DNA of 64,000 nt from Cavia porcellus (Eukaryota; Chordata; Mammalia; Rodentia; Caviidae), in NCBI RefSeq assembly GCF_034190915.1, contig NW_026947501.1, positions 4,402,001 through 4,466,000 on the forward strand. The letters are read 5' to 3'. The notes beneath the pieces were generated by a model. The model made no database searches, was not told the DNA's origin, and worked only from the letters and a program-made list of their open reading frames with translations. This document shows, piece by piece, positions 61,001 through 64,000 of the stretch (its first letter is position 1; the number at the start of each line of letters is the position of its first letter). The position numbers and the translations under genes are program-made.

Positions 61001-63849
61001 ACAGGAAACATGCAATGGAAATGTAGGATAGTTTCCTGAAAAACATCATGGGGTGGTGCGCATTGTAAGGGATTCTAACAGGCCTATCACTAGTAGGATG
61101 AAGAAAAACATCACGGGGTGGTGTGAATCAGATGTTCTGAATTAGTATAGGCAGTGAGTGGCAATGTACGATGGAGAAAAGCACCACGGGGTGGTCAGCA
61201 TGTGGAGGTCAGGAAACATGCATTGGCAATGTAGGATAGTTTTCTGAAAAACATCGCGGGGTGGTGTGCATTGTAAGGTTTTCTAACAGGCCATTCACTA
61301 GTAGGATGAGAAAAACATCACGTCGTGGTGTGAATCGGTGGGCCTGACTTAGGATAGGCAGTGATTGGCAACATAAATTGGTGAAAAGCACCACGGTGTG
61401 GTCAGCATGGGGAGGTCAGGATACATGCAGTGGCAATGTAGGAAATGTTTCTGAAAAACATCGCGAGATGGTGCGCATTGTAAGTGTTTGTATCAGTCCA
61501 TTCACTACTAGGAGTGAGAAAATCATCACGGGGGGGTTTGAATGGGAGGGCCTGAATTAGGATAGGCAGTGAGTGGCAATGAAGAATGGAGAAAAGCACT
61601 ATGTGGTGGTCAACATGGGGAGGTCAGGAAAAATGCAATGGCAGTGTAGGATAGGTTTCTGAAAAACATCGCGGGGTGGTGCGCATTGTAAGAGTTTCTA
61701 ACAAGCCATTCACAAGTAGGACTGAAAAAAATATCACGGGTTGGTGTGAATCGGAGGGCCTGAATTAGGTTAGGCAGTGAGTGGCAATGTAGGATGGAGA
61801 AAATCACCACAGGGGAGTCAGCATGGGGAGGTCAGAAAACATGCTGTGGCAAAGAAGGATATGTTTCTGAAAAAAAAAAGCGGGGTGTTGCACATTGTAA
61901 GTGTTTTTAACAGGCCATTCACTAGTAGGAGTTAAAAAACATCACAGGGTGGTGTGAGTCAGAGGGCCTGAATTATGTTAAGCAGTGAGTGGCAATGTAG
62001 GATGGAGAAAAGCAACCACGGGGTGGTCAGCATGGGGAGGTCAGGAAACATGCAGTGGCAATGTAGGATAGGTTTCTGAAAAAAAACTTCGGGTGTTGCG
62101 CATTGTAAGTGTTTCTAAGAGGCCATTAACTAGTAGGAGTGAGAAAAACATCACGGTGTGGTGTGAATCGGAGGGCCTGATTTAGGATAGGCAGTGAGTG
62201 GCAATGTAGGATGGAGAAAAGCACCACGAGGTGGTCAGCATGAGGATGTCAGGAAACATGCAGTGGCAAAGTAGGATAGTTTTCTGAAAAACATCACCGG
62301 GTGGTGCCCATTGTAAGGCTTTCTAACAGGCCATTGACTAGTAGGCGTGAGAAAAACATCACTGGGTGGTGTCAATCGGAGGGCCTGAATCAAGTTAGAC
62401 AGTGAGTGGCAATGAAGAATGGAGAAAAGCACTATGGGGTGGTCAACATGGGGAGGTCAGGAAACATGCAATGGCAATGTAGGATAGGTTTCTGAAAAAC
62501 ATCGCGGGGTGGTGCGCATTGTAAGAGTTTCTAACAAGCCATTCACAAGTAGGACTGAAAAAAACATCACGGGTTGGTGTGAATCGGAGGGCCTGAATTA
62601 GGTTATGCAGTGAGTGGCAATGTAGGATGGAGAAAATCACCACAGGGGAGTCAGCATGGGGATTTCCGAAAACATGCTGTGACAATGAAGGATATGTTTC
62701 TGAAAAAAAAAAAAAAGCGGGGTGTTGCACATTGTAAGTGTTTCTAACAGGCCATTCACTAGTAGGAGTGAGAAAAACATCACGGGGTGGAGTGAATCGG
62801 AGGGCCTGAATTAAGATAGGCAGTGAGTGGCAATGTAGGATGGAGAAAAGCACCACAGGTTGGTCAGCTTGTGGAGGTCAGGAAACATGCAGTGGTAATG
62901 TAGGATAGTTTTCTGAAAAACATCACGGGGTGGTGCACATTGTATAGGTTTCTAACAGGCCATTCGGTAGTGGGATTGAGAAAGACTTCACGGGGTGGTT
63001 TGAATCAGATGTTCTGAATTAGGATATACAGTGCGTGGCAATGTAGGATGGAGAAAAGGACCACGGGGTGGTCAGCATGGGAAGGTCGGGAAACATGCAT
63101 TGGCAATTTAGGATAGGTTTCTGAAAAACATCGCTGGTGGTGCGCATTGTAAAGGCTTTCTAACAGGCCATTCACTAGTGGGAGTGAGAACAACATCACG
63201 GGGTGGTGTGAATCGGAGGGCCTGAATCAGGACAGGCAGTGAGTGGCAATGTAGGATGGAGAAAAGCACCACGGGGTGGTCAGTATGGGGAGGTCAGGAA
63301 ACATGCAGTGGGAATGTAGGATAGTTTTCTGAAAAACATCACGCGGTGGTGTGCATTGTAAGGTTTTCTAAGAGGCCATTCACCAGTAGCAGTGAGAAAA
63401 TCATAACGGGGTGGTGTGTATCGGAGCGCCTGAATAAGAATAGGCAGTGAGTGGCAATGTAGGATGTAGAAAAGCACCACGGTGTGGTCAGCATGGGGAG
63501 GTCCGGAAACATGGAGTGGCAATATAGGATAGGTTTCTGAAAAAAAAAAGCGGGTTGGTGCGCATTGTAAGGGTTTCTAACAGGCTATTTACTAGTTGGA
63601 GTGAGAAAAACATCACGGGGTGGTGTGAATCGGAGGGCCTGAATTATTATAGGCAGTGAGTGGCAATGTAGGATGGAGAAAAGCATCACTGAGTGGTCAG
63701 CATGGGGAGGTCAGAAAACATGCAGTGGCAATGTGGGATAGTTTTCTGAAAAAAAAATGCAGGGTGGTGCGCATTGTAAGGTTTTCTAACAGCCCATACA
63801 CTAGTAGGAGTCAGAAAAACATCACCTGATTTTGTGAATCGGAGGGCCT
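58010..63849 (+). repeat. HOR copy 17: complete 28-mer
   Basis: 5840 bp, same monomer order as copy 11. It has the longest m5 A tract in the window (19 at 58948). One C is lost from gaaaaacatcac in m1 near 58118. Confidence 0.9.
58948..58966 (+). repeat. Longest internal A tract (19) in m5
   Basis: Lies between gtatctg and gcgaggtgttg, at the site where ordinary monomers have ctgaaaaacatcgc. Tracts at the same monomer position occur in m5, m8, m11, m15, m16, x6 and x11. The A run is internal to the unit and has no flanking duplication. Confidence 0.9.
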
Positions 63850-64000
63850 GATTTAGCATAGGCAGTGAGCGGCAATGTAAAATGGAGAAAAGCAACACGG
63901 GGTGGTCAGCATGGGGAGGTCAGGAAACATGCAGTGGCAATGTAGGAAAGGTTTCTGAAAAACATCACCTGGTTGTGCGCATTGTAAGTGTTTATAGCAG
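63850..64000 (+). repeat. HOR copy 18, partial and rearranged
   Basis: Begins with the phase marker but passes from the end of m16 straight into m3 (gtaggaaaggtttctg, then tgtttatagcag), so m1 and m2 are missing. The copy is cut by the window edge. Confidence 0.85.

Larger units (their letters stand above)
54672..63849 (+). repeat. 44-monomer super-repeat, copy 3 (16-mer + 28-mer)
   Basis: 9178 bp, the same length as copy 2, with the shared private variants near 54785, 57655 and 57903. It carries more private substitutions than the other copies, for example gtgattggc near 61363, catcaccgggtgg near 62293 and gttatgcag near 62603. Confidence 0.9.
1..64000 (+). repeat. Tandem satellite array, about 208-bp monomer, with nested higher-order repeats
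   Basis: Landmarks such as ggaggtcagg, ctgaaaaacatc, ggccattcactagtagg and ggcagtgagtggcaatg recur every 207-216 bp from end to end. In the first 3.4 kb the ggagg landmark falls at 66, 274, 481, 689, 897, 1111, 1319, 1527, 1735, 1942, 2150, 2361, 2569, 2777, 2985, 3195 and 3405. All units read in one direction and I saw no inverted unit or intervening unique sequence. Most length variation comes from one A tract inside the monomer. Array structure of this kind (diverged monomers, near-identical multi-monomer blocks) is known from centromeric satellites such as primate alpha satellite, but this monomer is not the 171-bp alpha family and I cannot name the family. Centromeric function is inference only. 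Confidence 0.98.

Noticed and set aside
1..64000. CRISPR array
   Set aside because: Short palindromic cores recur every 65-73 bp, but the sequence between them is also repeated, so there are no unique spacers. No cas gene is present.
1..64000. Primate alpha satellite or a CENP-B box
   Set aside because: The monomer is 208 bp rather than 171 bp. Places with ttcg (A8-cttcg in m8) or cgaa (gtcgaaaagc in m1 and m5) lack the remaining required bases of the CENP-B box on either strand.
1..64000. rRNA spacer repeats, tRNA or other RNA genes within the unit
   Set aside because: No conserved rRNA stretch, tRNA-like arms or polymerase III box pair is recognisable in the monomer. A transcribed satellite RNA cannot be excluded but has no sequence support here.

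Overview
The whole 64-kb window is one uninterrupted array of tandem satellite DNA. The basic unit is about 208 bp, all copies lie in the same orientation, and I find no unique sequence, gene, RNA gene, transposon or phage-like element in it. There are roughly 307 monomers. This points to a eukaryotic nuclear genome, probably a centromeric, pericentromeric or other heterochromatic array. CpG sites often vary as TpG or CpA (cacgggg/catgggg, gcgcattg/gcacattg, atcgg/atcag), which fits a CpG-methylating genome. I do not recognise the satellite family or the species.

The array is organised at several nested levels. (1) Each 208-bp monomer is an old trimer of about 70, 65 and 73 bp, each part carrying a core of the type CACGGGGTGGT. 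(2) Neighbouring monomers differ clearly: m1 and m2 of the first unit differ at 24 of about 208 positions by my hand alignment. (3) Distinct monomers recur in fixed order as higher-order repeats (HORs) of 16, 28 or 15 monomers. Equivalent monomers in different HOR copies are almost identical; m1 of copies 1 and 2 differs at one base. (4) HORs combine into larger units: a 16+28 = 44-monomer unit of about 9.18 kb seen three times (1-8966, 33798-42975, 54672-63849), and a 15+15 = 30-monomer unit of exactly 6260 bp seen three times within 11421-30436. A 3133-bp 15-mer is also present three times in 42614-52210.

I name the 16-mer monomers m1 to m16. The 28-mer is m1-m7, m8a, x1-x11, m8b, m9-m16. 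The 16-mer looks like a deletion product of the 28-mer, because its m8 is a hybrid of m8a and m8b. The 15-mers and the 11-mer are further deletion products: type a is m1-m8a, x1-x4, a hybrid, m15-m16; types b and c lack m4; the 11-mer jumps from m8a to m13/m14. Monomers x6-x11 resemble m16 and m1-m5 in the same order, which records an older duplication.

Layout: 1-3339 16-mer; 3340-8966 27-mer (28-mer lacking m11); 8967-12303 16-mer; 12304-27952 five 15-mers alternating types a and b; 27953-33797 chimeric 28-mer; 33798-37135 16-mer; 37136-42975 28-mer; 42976-52375 three type-c 15-mers; 52376-54671 11-mer; 54672-58009 16-mer; 58010-63849 28-mer; 63850-64000 start of a rearranged copy. No genes act here. 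The interest lies in the record of unequal crossing-over and gene-conversion-like patches, and in whether the exactly repeated 6260-bp block is a recent amplification or an assembly artefact.
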